DNA of 37,015 nt from a virus. Position numbers and translations under genes: made by a program. Shown here in pieces: positions 15,374 through 22,507 of this stretch. The notes under the pieces were generated by a model that was given only the letters and a program-made list of their open reading frames with translations, was not told where the DNA came from and made no database searches. Each line of letters begins with the position of its first letter. Positions within the stretch are counted from its first letter, which is position 1. The stretch lies in IMG/VR virus record IMGVR_UViG_3300010430_000236, positions 1 to 37,015 of that record. One strand, 5' to 3'.

Positions 15374-16134
15374 AACTAGCATTTGCTTTTACCGTTTGGA
15401 ACGGTCTTGAATTGCTCAACGGCGCAATAGAACAGATTGAAAATGAAGTTGACGAAATCATTATTTGCTGGCAACTGTTTTCAAATAGACACGAAAAGAA
15501 CCCTGAAATCTTTAACTTCATTCAACAGTATAAAGACAACCCGAAAATTAAGACGGTTGAATACGTTCCAAGCTTCAGTTTAAACACTAAAGAGAATGAA
15601 CGGCGCAAACACCAGCTAATGATTGACGTTGCTCTTGAACTTGATTGTAATTATATGGTCATGGGCGCAACCGATCACTATTACAAGACTAGCGATTTTA
15701 AGCGCGCTAAACGCTTTGTAGTTGATAACGGTTACGACTTAACCCTAACAAGAATGTTCACGTATTACAAACAACCTAATTGGCAACTAGACCCGCCTGA
15801 AGAGTATTATATGCCCTTTATATTTAAAATTAACGATCAATCAAGGGTAACACAAAGGGTTTCTTATCCTGTTTTAGTTGACCCTTCAGTTAGGGTTTCA
15901 GGATTGTCAAAGCCTTATTTATTTGACCTTGATGAAATTGCGCTTCATCATTTTAGCATGGTGCGCGTTGATATTGACAACAAGTTTAGGAACGCCGCCG
16001 CGTCTATTCGATGGAATGAACAACAAGTTCAAACTTTTAAAGACGAATATTTGAACGCAAAGGTTGGCAATGAAATAAAATATTTTCAAGGACGTAAAAT
16101 AATTGAAGTAAATCATGACTTTGAATTGAAATAA
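15370..16134 (+). CDS. Glycosyltransferase-like protein, second in cassette
   Basis: A 254-residue protein, starting MKLAFAFTVWNGLELLNGAIEQ, with a nucleotide-sugar-like Rossmann half. Residues about 85-110 contain MIDVALELDCNYMVMGATDHY, an atypical place for the acidic motif (TDH rather than DxD). The second half has a basic, aromatic stretch (MFTYYKQPNWQL) and AHHFSMVRVD-like segments. It overlaps the acyltransferase gene by ATGA and ends the cassette. Glycosyltransferase is a fold-level guess from strand pattern and context; a missing DxD would matter if it is a metal-dependent family. Confidence 0.55.
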   Translation: MKLAFAFTVWNGLELLNGAIEQIENEVDEIIICWQLFSNRHEKNPEIFNFIQQYKDNPKIKTVEYVPSFSLNTKENERRKHQLMIDVALELDCNYMVMGATDHYYKTSDFKRAKRFVVDNGYDLTLTRMFTYYKQPNWQLDPPEEYYMPFIFKINDQSRVTQRVSYPVLVDPSVRVSGLSKPYLFDLDEIALHHFSMVRVDIDNKFRNAAASIRWNEQQVQTFKDEYLNAKVGNEIKYFQGRKIIEVNHDFELK

Positions 16135-16138
16135 TTAT

Positions 16139-16146
16139 TATATTTG
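16139..16146 (+). promoter_or_regulatory. Possible -7 element before the replication genes
   Basis: TATATTTG fits TAnnTTTG and shares a TTATTAnnTTTR context with the two early promoters. A TTTG at 16120-16123 is the only nearby -33 candidate, giving a 15-base spacer, short of the usual 19-21. If used, transcription would start near 16153 and the message would carry the whole structured leader that follows. Confidence 0.35.
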
Positions 16147-16155
16147 ACAAATCAA

Positions 16156-16240
16156 GTGACGTGGAAATCACAAAATTTTTAAGTTAAAACCCTTTGTTTG
16201 TTGACGCCTTTCCACGTGGCTAGATAAGCAAGGGGTTTTT
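16156..16240 (+). ncRNA. Structured leader, candidate pseudoknot or attenuator
   Basis: The 117-base gap before the replication genes holds a 9-bp inverted repeat ACGTGGAAA (16159-16167) / TTTCCACGT (16209-16217), and a second pair AAAACCCTT (16186-16194) / AAGGGGTTTT (16230-16239, one bulged G). The arms interleave, so both together would form an H-type pseudoknot, or they could be alternative folds. A local GTGA/TCAC hairpin (16156-16171) would trap the first arm. Alternative reading: an operator or origin-linked inverted repeat acting as DNA. Confidence 0.4.
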
Positions 16241-16251
16241 AATTAATTAAT

Positions 16252-16935
16252 ATGTCAGGCTGGATAAAATTACATAGGAGTTTAAAGGGTTGGGAATGGT
16301 TTGATGACCATAACGCAACAAGGCTATTATTGTATTTGCTAATCTCTGTAAATTATGAGTCTAAAAAATGGAAAGGAATAACAATACAAGCGGGTTCAAT
16401 GGTGTTCAGTTGGCAAACACTTTCGGCGGGTTGCGGTCTGTCAATTCAACAATGTAGAACAGCAATGCAAAAATTGATTGACAGTGAAGAAGTAACAAGC
16501 CAGTCAACAAACAAATATCAACTTGTAAGCCTTGTTAAATGGGATAAATTGCAAAATGATTCTGAAGAAGTAACAAGCAAACCAACAGACAAAGAACAAG
16601 CAAATAACAAACAAATAACAACAACTAAAGAAGATAAGAATAAAAGAAGTAAAGAATCTAATTTAAAAGAAAATAATAAAAGAAAATTTAAACCCCCAAA
16701 TTTAGAGCAAGTAAAAACGTATTGTGACGAAAGAAAAAACACAATTGACCCGCAAGCGTTTCTTGACTTCTATGAATCAAAAGGCTGGCTTATTGGCAAG
16801 AACAAAATGAAAGATTGGAAAGCCGCCGTGCGAACATGGGAACGTAACCAAACCAAACAAAATGAAAATACAGGAATTAGCAACAAAGGTGCTAGAGCAA
16901 CACAAATCAAAGAAGTCGGCAAATTCGACTATTAA
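16252..16935 (+). CDS. Replication initiator / helicase-loader-like winged-helix protein
   Basis: A 227-residue protein. Residues 1-105 begin MSGWIKLHRSLKGWEWFDDHNATRLLLYLLISVNY, which matches the N-terminal winged helix of phage O-like/DnaD-type replication proteins; QAGSMVFSWQTLSAGCGLSIQQCRTAMQKL gives the recognition helix. Residues about 106-145 are a low-complexity Lys/Asn/Thr/Glu linker. The C-terminal part (FLDFYESKGWLIGKNKMKDWKAAVRTWERN) has the short domain seen at the ends of such proteins. The next gene overlaps by 74 bases and encodes a DnaC-like ATPase, completing an initiator/loader pair. Confidence 0.8.
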   Translation: MSGWIKLHRSLKGWEWFDDHNATRLLLYLLISVNYESKKWKGITIQAGSMVFSWQTLSAGCGLSIQQCRTAMQKLIDSEEVTSQSTNKYQLVSLVKWDKLQNDSEEVTSKPTDKEQANNKQITTTKEDKNKRSKESNLKENNKRKFKPPNLEQVKTYCDERKNTIDPQAFLDFYESKGWLIGKNKMKDWKAAVRTWERNQTKQNENTGISNKGARATQIKEVGKFDY

Positions 16936-17563
16936 ACCAATTTATGAACCTACTGAATTAAGAAAGTTTTTTTTAGAACTACTTAATGATCAAGTTGGCG
17001 GTGAATTGAAAGTTCATAAAGGCAATGAAAAACAGATTGATTTAATTTGCGCCTACTTAAACCGTGAACCGAAATTTATTGAAGCTGGTTATTCATTCAA
17101 AAAAGGGCTTTGGCTTATGGGTAATTATGGAAGCGGAAAAACTGAACTGTTAAAAACCTATCGGACAGCAAAGAAAATCTTGTTCAAAGAAATTGTTGGT
17201 TTCAAAACTTGCGTTCAAATGAATGAAGCGTTTCTAAGACTCAATGAAATGACCAATCAAATTGAAGGTGATAAAGCAATCGTAACTTTTGCAAATAAGA
17301 ATGATGACACTGAACGTATATTTGATGACTTAGGTGAAGAAGAATTGACCGTTAACGATTACGGAAATAAAACGTGTATAATGGCGCGTATTTTATCTGA
17401 ACGGTACAAAGGCACACCGAAAGTAAAAACACACGTTACAACGAACCTGACGCGTGAACAGGTTCAACAACAATACGGCGGGCGCATTGAATCCCGCATT
17501 TATGAAATGTTTAATTTCATTGCGCTAGGAAAAGACCAAACTGAAGATTTAAGAAAACTGTAA
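16862..17563 (+). CDS. DnaC-like AAA+ ATPase, helicase loader
   Basis: A 233-residue protein with Walker A GNYGSGKT (87-94), Walker B IFDDLG (153-158), a sensor-like THVTTNL (190-196) and an arginine-rich end (GGRIESRIYEMFNFI, about 207-220). This is the plan of DnaC/IstB-type loaders, which place the replicative helicase on DNA. No helicase gene is seen in the window, so the phage probably recruits the host DnaB. The start chosen gives 74 bases of overlap with the initiator gene in another frame. Confidence 0.8.
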   Translation: MKIQELATKVLEQHKSKKSANSTIKPIYEPTELRKFFLELLNDQVGGELKVHKGNEKQIDLICAYLNREPKFIEAGYSFKKGLWLMGNYGSGKTELLKTYRTAKKILFKEIVGFKTCVQMNEAFLRLNEMTNQIEGDKAIVTFANKNDDTERIFDDLGEEELTVNDYGNKTCIMARILSERYKGTPKVKTHVTTNLTREQVQQQYGGRIESRIYEMFNFIALGKDQTEDLRKL

Positions 17564-17564
17564 T

Positions 17565-17870
17565 ATGAACAACCCTGAAACATACGAACAGCTTCGTGAA
17601 TGGTTTATTGAACGCTGGGACTTATTACCTGACACGCTTGACGGTCAATTTATGTATTACCCAAACGTTCAACAGTCGGCTTGGTGTTACATGGATAAGA
17701 TCGACATTGAGCTTGAAACACACGGCAAAGCAACAAAGCTGGCAAAGCAAACTAAGACAAAACTGAAATGGCTTTATGACGCTTTACTTGATGAGTCAAT
17801 GCACAATGCGCCAATGGCAACGCTTGAAAGTATAATTACTTACAAGGATATTGAAGGCGATTCTATTTAG
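17565..17870 (+). CDS. Hypothetical protein in the replication operon
   Basis: A 101-residue protein starting one base after the ATPase gene. It is helical and aromatic (YEQLREWFIERWDLLPDTLDG; YMDKIDIELETHGKAT). The function is unknown; its close spacing suggests a partner of the replication proteins. A promoter follows it. Confidence 0.6.
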   Translation: MNNPETYEQLREWFIERWDLLPDTLDGQFMYYPNVQQSAWCYMDKIDIELETHGKATKLAKQTKTKLKWLYDALLDESMHNAPMATLESIITYKDIEGDSI

Positions 17871-17905
17871 AATGATTATAAATAAAAATAATTATTACAA
17901 AAAGC

Positions 17906-17935
17906 TTGTTTTATAATAAATAGTTATTACCTTTA
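17906..17935 (+). promoter_or_regulatory. Bacteroidota-type promoter (early promoter 2)
   Basis: TTG at 17906-17908, a 19-base spacer and TACCTTTA at 17928-17935 (one mismatch to TAnnTTTG). It shares 25 of 30 bases with early promoter 1, including the TTGTTTT start and the TTATTA before the -7 box. A 10-bp palindrome AATAATTATT (17887-17896) lies just upstream. It would drive the gene at 17961 and the recombination genes. Confidence 0.6.
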
Positions 17936-17960
17936 CATAAACCAATTAAATAGAGTTATT

Positions 17961-18212
17961 ATGAAAAATGTAAAGTTGACAGACAAGGAACACAAAAGAT
18001 TGGTTTCTTGTATTGAGTCGAAATTAACAGCGTTACCAGTACTACTTAAAGAAAGAAAAGAACGCTACAACGGAAGTGTTAAAAATTTATCTACTTGGGT
18101 TTCATTCGGCTCAAAGATAGATAAGGAAAACTTTGAACATAACAAAAGAATGATTGCGACAATAGAGAAAAACATTAAGCTCTATAAATCAATTCTTACG
18201 AAATTAAAATAA
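17961..18212 (+). CDS. Small basic protein, first gene after early promoter 2
   Basis: An 83-residue, Lys-rich helical protein (TDKEHKRLVSCIESKLTALPVLLKERKERYNG...). It has an AACCAATTAAA box at 17940-17950 and a plain A/T leader. The N-terminal TLTKEHKK-like pattern (LTDKEHKRL) is similar in shape to the first gene after early promoter 1 (TLTKEHKKAL), which suggests distant relation. Function unknown. Confidence 0.6.
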   Translation: MKNVKLTDKEHKRLVSCIESKLTALPVLLKERKERYNGSVKNLSTWVSFGSKIDKENFEHNKRMIATIEKNIKLYKSILTKLK

Positions 18213-18218
18213 TCTAAC

Positions 18219-18239
18219 AGGGGGGTTAACAGCCCCCTT
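18219..18239 (+). terminator. G5/C5 hairpin between early genes
   Basis: AGGGGG / CCCCCT with a GTTAACAG loop, a few bases after the preceding stop and 19 bases before the next ATG. Same class as the element at 10736-10755. There is no long T tract (only TT then A), so it is better seen as an attenuator or message-processing hairpin. Confidence 0.5.
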
Positions 18240-18257
18240 AAACATTTAAATAAAGTT

Positions 18258-18500
18258 ATGTCAAAAGACGCATTTATCAGAGGAACAAAGCACCAAGCCG
18301 ACCGCGATCAAGCAAAGGCTGACTGGCTTGAAAACAAACTTCAAGAGCTTGGAGTTAAATCAATGAATGAATTAACGGCAATTCAATGTATGAATATTAA
18401 TATTGAGATTTCATTATACGTTGCGCCGACTTACGAAGTGTTATGCGAAACAAACGCAAGCGCTGACTATGGAACTATAAACCGCTGGACAGGCGATTAA
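18258..18500 (+). CDS. Small hypothetical protein
   Basis: An 80-residue protein (KDAFIRGTKHQADRDQAKADWLENKLQ...), helical at the start and acidic at the end. Nothing recognised. It precedes the recombination genes on the same transcript. Confidence 0.55.
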   Translation: MSKDAFIRGTKHQADRDQAKADWLENKLQELGVKSMNELTAIQCMNINIEISLYVAPTYEVLCETNASADYGTINRWTGD

Positions 18501-18510
18501 ATCAAAAATC

Positions 18511-18696
18511 ATGGAAAAGAAAGTAGTTATAATAATTGAAGAAGACGTTCACTATAAAGAATTTGCTGAATTTGTCGCTGACGCTTTACTTGAATCTTAC
18601 GGTTCGCACAATGTAAAGCCGTTCATGTCTGAACTTCTTGATATTGTTTACAAGAAAGTTCAAGAAGAAATAATTAACCAATCAAAAACCAATTAA
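18511..18696 (+). CDS. Small hypothetical protein
   Basis: A 61-residue acidic protein (MEKKVVIIIEEDVHYKEFAEF...) with a beta strand then two helices. It ends one base before the RecT start, and an AACCAATTAAT box (18687-18697) covers its last codons. It is likely expressed with RecT; its role is unknown. Confidence 0.55.
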   Translation: MEKKVVIIIEEDVHYKEFAEFVADALLESYGSHNVKPFMSELLDIVYKKVQEEIINQSKTN

Positions 18697-18697
18697 T

Positions 18698-19558
18698 ATG
18701 TCAAATTTACAATTATCAAAAAACCTATTCTCTAAAGAAACGGTTCAAAAGAAGTTTCAAGAATTGCTTGGAACAAGGGCGCAAGGGTTTATCTCTTCAG
18801 TTTTACAGGTTGTCAACTCTAACGACTACCTTGCGAAAGCTGACCCTAAAACAATTTATACTTCAGCAATGATGGCGGCGGCGCTTGACTTGCCAATCAA
18901 TCAGAATTTAGGCTTTGCTTATATCGTACCCTATGGGGGGCGTGAAGGCGTTCAGGCTCAATTTCAAATGGGTTGGAAAGGCTTTGTTCAATTAGCGCAA
19001 CGAACGGGTGAATATAAATCTATCAATGCTATTAAGATTGATGAAGGTCAATTTGTTTCTTACAACCCTTTGACTGAAGAATTAAAGCTTGACTTTGATA
19101 AAGAAGAAACTGGCAAAACGGCTGGATATTGCGCCCGCTTTAAACTTTTAAACGGCTTTGAAAAAATCGTTTACTGGTCAAAAGAAAAGGTTGAAGCACA
19201 CGCTAAGAAATACAGCCAAAGTTATGAGCGCAAAAGTTCAGCTTGGCAAACCAACTTTGACGCAATGGCAAAGAAGACGGTCTTGAAAAATGCGCTTAGT
19301 CAATATGGCATTCTGTCAGTTGATATGCAAAAGGCGATTATCTCTGACCAAGCCGTTATTCAAGACGGTGAAGAAAATACCATTGACGTTGATTACGTTG
19401 ACAATGCTGACGAACTAACGCCAGTACTTGAAGACCTTGACGGCGCAATTGAATCAATTAAGCTAGGGCTTGAAACGGTTGAAAGCCTTCAGGCTAATTA
19501 CATAATTGATGAAGACCAGCTTGAAACATTAAATGAAGTTAAACCTGAAAAGAAATAA
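18698..19558 (+). CDS. recT: RecT-family single-strand DNA annealing protein
   Basis: A 286-residue protein with the RecT pattern: KETVQKKFQELLGTRAQGFISSVLQVV (about 14-40), KTIYTSAMMAAALDLPINQNLGFAYIVPYG (51-80), QFQMGWKGFVQLAQRTGEYKSINA (about 87-110), GYCARFKLLNGFEKIVYWSKEKVEAHAKKYS (about 140-172) and MAKKTVLKNALSQYG (about 188-203). It anneals complementary strands during recombination and replication-linked repair. It is followed three bases later by a YqaJ-type exonuclease, the usual partner that makes the 3' single strands. The acidic C-terminal tail is normal for the family. Confidence 0.9.
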   Translation: MSNLQLSKNLFSKETVQKKFQELLGTRAQGFISSVLQVVNSNDYLAKADPKTIYTSAMMAAALDLPINQNLGFAYIVPYGGREGVQAQFQMGWKGFVQLAQRTGEYKSINAIKIDEGQFVSYNPLTEELKLDFDKEETGKTAGYCARFKLLNGFEKIVYWSKEKVEAHAKKYSQSYERKSSAWQTNFDAMAKKTVLKNALSQYGILSVDMQKAIISDQAVIQDGEENTIDVDYVDNADELTPVLEDLDGAIESIKLGLETVESLQANYIIDEDQLETLNEVKPEKK

Positions 19559-19561
19559 ATC

Positions 19562-20416
19562 ATGAAACCAATTAAACCAAGTGACTTAAAAATACGGGCT
19601 TCAGCTTTCGCAAATATTGTGAAGCTAGACAGAGCAAGCCAACTTACAGCGAACCAAGCAAAAGAGCTTGACGGGCTTTTATCAAAGGTTCAACTAACTG
19701 AAGCGCAATGCAAAAAGCGTGACTATCTAATTAGCAAACGTGACGCACCCGATCAACTAAGCAGGGGCGCAAAGACCTACATTCAAGACGTTTTTTTCGG
19801 TCATGTTTCAGAGTTTCAAAAGCAATTCACAAACAAGTTCACGCAAAAAGGTAACGACCTTGAAGCAAAAGCAATTGCTGAAGTGTGTAAATATTTAGGG
19901 TTGCCAGTTGTCACAAAGAATGAAAAACACTTTGAAGGCGATTATACGACAGGAACACCTGACACTATTTTAAAGCCGTTCAACTTTCAGCTTGACGTTA
20001 AAAATGTTTATTACCCAAATGGCTTAGACACCTTTGATGAAGTTGACGATATTTACGAATGGCAAGCCCATGTTTATAATGACCTTTGCAACGTTGAAAA
20101 CGGGTTTGTGGTTAAGCTACTTCAGAACCCAACAGAAGCGCTACTTGAAAAAGAGTCTTGGACAATGGCAAAAGAAGCGGGCGTTGAATTTATCACTGAT
20201 GACTTCAAACAAGAAGTTCGTGATTATTTCGATTTTGAAAGCCGTATGTCAATAGGTGAACGAATAAAGATTTACCACGTTAAGACAGAACAGAAACACC
20301 GCGACATGATAAAGAAATGCACGTTGTTAGCGCGTGAATATTACGCTGAACTTACCGATCAATGGAACAGCAAGAACAAGCAAGAGGTTGAACTAATTAA
20401 AACATTGAGGTCATGA
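19562..20416 (+). CDS. YqaJ/lambda-exonuclease-like PD-(D/E)XK nuclease
   Basis: A 284-residue protein. Nuclease elements: KGNDLEAKAI (97-106, conserved Glu101), a GTPD motif (131-134, Asp134), LDVKN (144-148, the D-x-K pair) and YEWQAHVY (165-172, Gln168), the order seen in YqaJ/alkaline exonucleases. It resects double-strand ends for the RecT protein encoded just upstream. The N-terminal 75 residues include a TEAQCKKRDYLISKRD helix. The first codons contain an AACCAATTAAA stretch, and the stop overlaps the next small gene (ATGA). Confidence 0.85.
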   Translation: MKPIKPSDLKIRASAFANIVKLDRASQLTANQAKELDGLLSKVQLTEAQCKKRDYLISKRDAPDQLSRGAKTYIQDVFFGHVSEFQKQFTNKFTQKGNDLEAKAIAEVCKYLGLPVVTKNEKHFEGDYTTGTPDTILKPFNFQLDVKNVYYPNGLDTFDEVDDIYEWQAHVYNDLCNVENGFVVKLLQNPTEALLEKESWTMAKEAGVEFITDDFKQEVRDYFDFESRMSIGERIKIYHVKTEQKHRDMIKKCTLLAREYYAELTDQWNSKNKQEVELIKTLRS

Positions 20417-20538
20417 AAGGTTTAGTAATTGTTTGGACTGGAAAAACAATAATATTATTATGCCTATTAGGTATTTTAACACTGTTTGTTTTGGTGTTAT
20501 TTCTAATAGAAGGGATTAAACAAATATTTAAAAAGTAA
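20413..20538 (+). CDS. 41-residue membrane microprotein
   Basis: It starts inside the exonuclease stop (ATGA). One long hydrophobic segment (residues about 10-34, KTIILLCLLGILTLFVLVLF) and a basic end. It is one of several coupled membrane microproteins in this genome; role unknown. Confidence 0.55.
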   Translation: MKGLVIVWTGKTIILLCLLGILTLFVLVLFLIEGIKQIFKK

Positions 20539-20540
20539 AT

Positions 20541-20798
20541 ATGCAAAAGCAATCACAAAGAGCTAGAAAGTTTTCAAATAGAACTAAATCGTTTTTACTT
20601 CAAAATGATATTACTGTTTATCAATTAGGGCGTGTTATTAAATACACAAACTTTGAAAGGCTTTACACTGTTATTTATGAAAAGAACGGCGCGTTTCATG
20701 ACAGCACAATTGCAAAGATTGAAGCGTTCATTGAAGACTATAAAGAAGGCAAATATAAACGAACTAAAACGGGGCAACTTAGAAAGCCAGCATTATGA
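20541..20798 (+). CDS. Small basic HTH-like protein
   Basis: An 85-residue basic protein. Residues about 15-65 (KSFLLQNDITVYQLGRVIK, then a TIAKIEAFIEDY helix) have the spacing of a Cro/XRE-type helix-turn-helix, and the ends are Lys/Arg-rich. A DNA-binding regulator is plausible; the turn is not fully canonical, so confidence is moderate. It is coupled to the gene after it (ATGA). Confidence 0.55.
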   Translation: MQKQSQRARKFSNRTKSFLLQNDITVYQLGRVIKYTNFERLYTVIYEKNGAFHDSTIAKIEAFIEDYKEGKYKRTKTGQLRKPAL

Positions 20799-20983
20799 GC
20801 GAAGAAACCAAAGCAAGTATTTTAGTTCTAACGGGCGCAATTGTTTTACTTGGCCTTGTACTATGGTTAAATAGTTTCAAGCCATTACAGCGCACCAAAA
20901 CGAATGACAGGACGTTTCAAGAGCTTAATGAAACGCACCCAACAACAAAGGCGATAATTCCAAGCGAACAAAGAACGTATTAA
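20795..20983 (+). CDS. Small single-span membrane protein
   Basis: A 62-residue protein with a hydrophobic segment at about 8-26 (SILVLTGAIVLLGLVLWLN) and a polar, basic tail. It overlaps the HTH-like gene by four bases. Function unknown. Confidence 0.55.
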   Translation: MSEETKASILVLTGAIVLLGLVLWLNSFKPLQRTKTNDRTFQELNETHPTTKAIIPSEQRTY

Positions 20984-20984
20984 A

Positions 20985-21242
20985 ATGAAAAGAAGCTTTA
21001 AAAAATACAACAAGCAAAAACATATTTCAATTGAAGCAACATATTCAAACGTTGAAGACCTTGTTCTTATGTTTGAAGACATTGCAAAAAGGGCGCGTTT
21101 AGGTGTTCAAAAGTATAGATTCACAGAGCAATTGAAAGGCTATGAATATAAGCTTGATTACCTTCAAGAAACCAACGCAAGAATTGAAACGATCAATGAA
21201 CAGCGGTGTCTTGTGATACCCTCTAAATTACATGAAATATGA
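20985..21242 (+). CDS. Hypothetical protein
   Basis: An 85-residue basic, helical protein starting MKRSFKKYNKQKHISIEATY. It ends by ATGA overlap with the next gene. Not recognised; its codon use matches neighbours. Confidence 0.55.
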   Translation: MKRSFKKYNKQKHISIEATYSNVEDLVLMFEDIAKRARLGVQKYRFTEQLKGYEYKLDYLQETNARIETINEQRCLVIPSKLHEI

Positions 21243-21580
21243 ACAAAGAGAACTTAAAAATTGACCTTGCTGGGCAAATCAAAAGCGTTGTAAGAACGTT
21301 TATTTCTGAAGCGCCAGCGCTACAAGATAAACCTGAAGTTGAACAAGAACTACTTCAGCATTTAAATTCAAACCACTATGACGAAAGGTTTTTTATTGAA
21401 TCCGTTGTCGAGTATAATTTTACACACACTCATTTTATGTGGTGTGAAAGAATGAATCAAGAACACGAACTTTGGACAAAGACAGTAATTGAGGCGGCGA
21501 AACATTCAAACCAGCCTGAAGAAATTGCCAACAACGTGTTAAAAGAATATTTCAAACAATTTATAAACGACCAAGAATGA
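21239..21580 (+). CDS. Hypothetical protein
   Basis: A 113-residue acidic helical protein with His/Trp-rich middle (YNFTHTHFMWCERMNQEHELW). It sits in a run of ATGA-coupled genes. The function is unknown. Confidence 0.55.
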   Translation: MNKENLKIDLAGQIKSVVRTFISEAPALQDKPEVEQELLQHLNSNHYDERFFIESVVEYNFTHTHFMWCERMNQEHELWTKTVIEAAKHSNQPEEIANNVLKEYFKQFINDQE

Positions 21581-21804
21581 AACAAAAAAGCACAAGACAA
21601 TTAAAACGTGAAGCCGACAGGAAAACAAAGAAGCATCTGAAGGCGCTGAAACCTGAAAAACTGGCTGGACTTGCCGACGGTTTAAAACAATGGGCGGCTG
21701 ATAAAGGAATCAAAGAAGAAGATATTCAGCTTAAACATATTGAACAATTCGCCAAAGAAGCTGTTCAGATCAGAACTAATAACAGAAATAAACCAAAGAA
21801 ATGA
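21577..21804 (+). CDS. Small basic hypothetical protein
   Basis: A 75-residue protein, strongly basic at both ends (KQKSTRQLKREADRKTKKHL; RTNNRNKPKK) with an amphipathic middle. This composition suits nucleic-acid binding, but there is no specific motif. Coupled to both neighbours. Confidence 0.55.
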   Translation: MKQKSTRQLKREADRKTKKHLKALKPEKLAGLADGLKQWAADKGIKEEDIQLKHIEQFAKEAVQIRTNNRNKPKK

Positions 21805-21986
21805 CAAAGCAATTTGAATATATGCAAGAGGGTTGCAATTATCGTAGCCTTGACAAACCAAGATTAACAGTTGAAGACTTGAATAGACGCGGGCTTTTGG
21901 GTTGGGAATTAATATACAAAGAATTTGTTGGTGGTCACAATCTCTATTTATTTAAAAGAGAAATAAAACCAAAGGTAAGTGTATAG
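21801..21986 (+). CDS. DUF4177-like small protein
   Basis: A 61-residue protein with the pattern LN-(R/x)-x-G-LLGWELIYKEFVGGHNLYLFKRE (about 30-53), like the short DUF4177 proteins (LNxxGxEGWEL...FKR). The function of that family is unknown. It ends the coupled run; an untranslated stretch of 113 bases follows. Confidence 0.6.
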   Translation: MTKQFEYMQEGCNYRSLDKPRLTVEDLNRRGLLGWELIYKEFVGGHNLYLFKREIKPKVSV

Positions 21987-22087
21987 GAATTTCAGGTTTA
22001 TATAAATTTGAAAAAACTAAACGTTTGATTTACGATAGTAAGAAAACGAAGTTACCCGTTATTTTTTAAAAAGTCAAATGCAATCTT

Positions 22088-22095
22088 TATCTTTA
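22088..22095 (+). promoter_or_regulatory. Weak -7-like element before the terminase small subunit
   Basis: TATCTTTA (one mismatch to TAnnTTTG) lies 4 bases before the ATG at 22100, in a 113-base gap. No TTG is found 19-21 bases upstream, only a T-run (22062-22067). If active it would give a nearly leaderless message. The gap also holds an AAACGTTT palindrome (22019-22026). Confidence 0.25.
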
Positions 22096-22099
22096 TAAT

Positions 22100-22507
22100 A
22101 TGGCAAAAAAAACAATTCCACTGACTGACACAATATTTGAATCAATTTGTGAAACAATCGAATCTTCAAAAGATGGATTGCACCCTATTTGTAAAAAGTT
22201 CAAAGTTTCTTATACAGAGTTTAGAAAAAAGATTAGAAATGATGAAGAAAAAAGGAACAGATACGTGCGCGCAAAAGAAGACCAAGCTGACTATTTGGCT
22301 GATTTAATCATTGACGTTGCGTTTGATGACAGTGACGATGAAAAAGCGTTTGTTGGTGTTAACCATATTCAACGGGATAAGCTAAAGGTTGATAGCCTGA
22401 AGTTCATTGCGGCTAAGTTAAAGCCCACAAAATACGGTGATAAGATTGAAGTAACTGGCAAGCAAGAAGTGACAATTAACTGGAAAACAGAAAAGCCAAA
22501 AGAATGA
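22100..22507 (+). CDS. Terminase small subunit
   Basis: A 135-residue protein with an N-terminal helix-turn-helix (FESICETIESSKDGLHPICKKF, KVSYTEFRKKI) and the middle RNRYVRAKEDQADYLADLIIDVAFDDSDD (about 52-80), then QRDKLKVDSLKFIAAKLKPTKYGDK (91-115). This is the signature of Sf6-type small terminase subunits, which bind the packaging site and hand DNA to the large subunit. The large subunit gene is about 1.75 kb further on, not adjacent, which is unusual. It overlaps a microprotein gene (ATGA at 22504). Confidence 0.85.
   Translation: MAKKTIPLTDTIFESICETIESSKDGLHPICKKFKVSYTEFRKKIRNDEEKRNRYVRAKEDQADYLADLIIDVAFDDSDDEKAFVGVNHIQRDKLKVDSLKFIAAKLKPTKYGDKIEVTGKQEVTINWKTEKPKE

Noticed and set aside
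22003-22010. TAAATTTG as a promoter before the terminase small subunit
   Set aside because: It matches the -7 box but has no -33 TTG at the right distance; such A/T-rich matches are expected by chance here.
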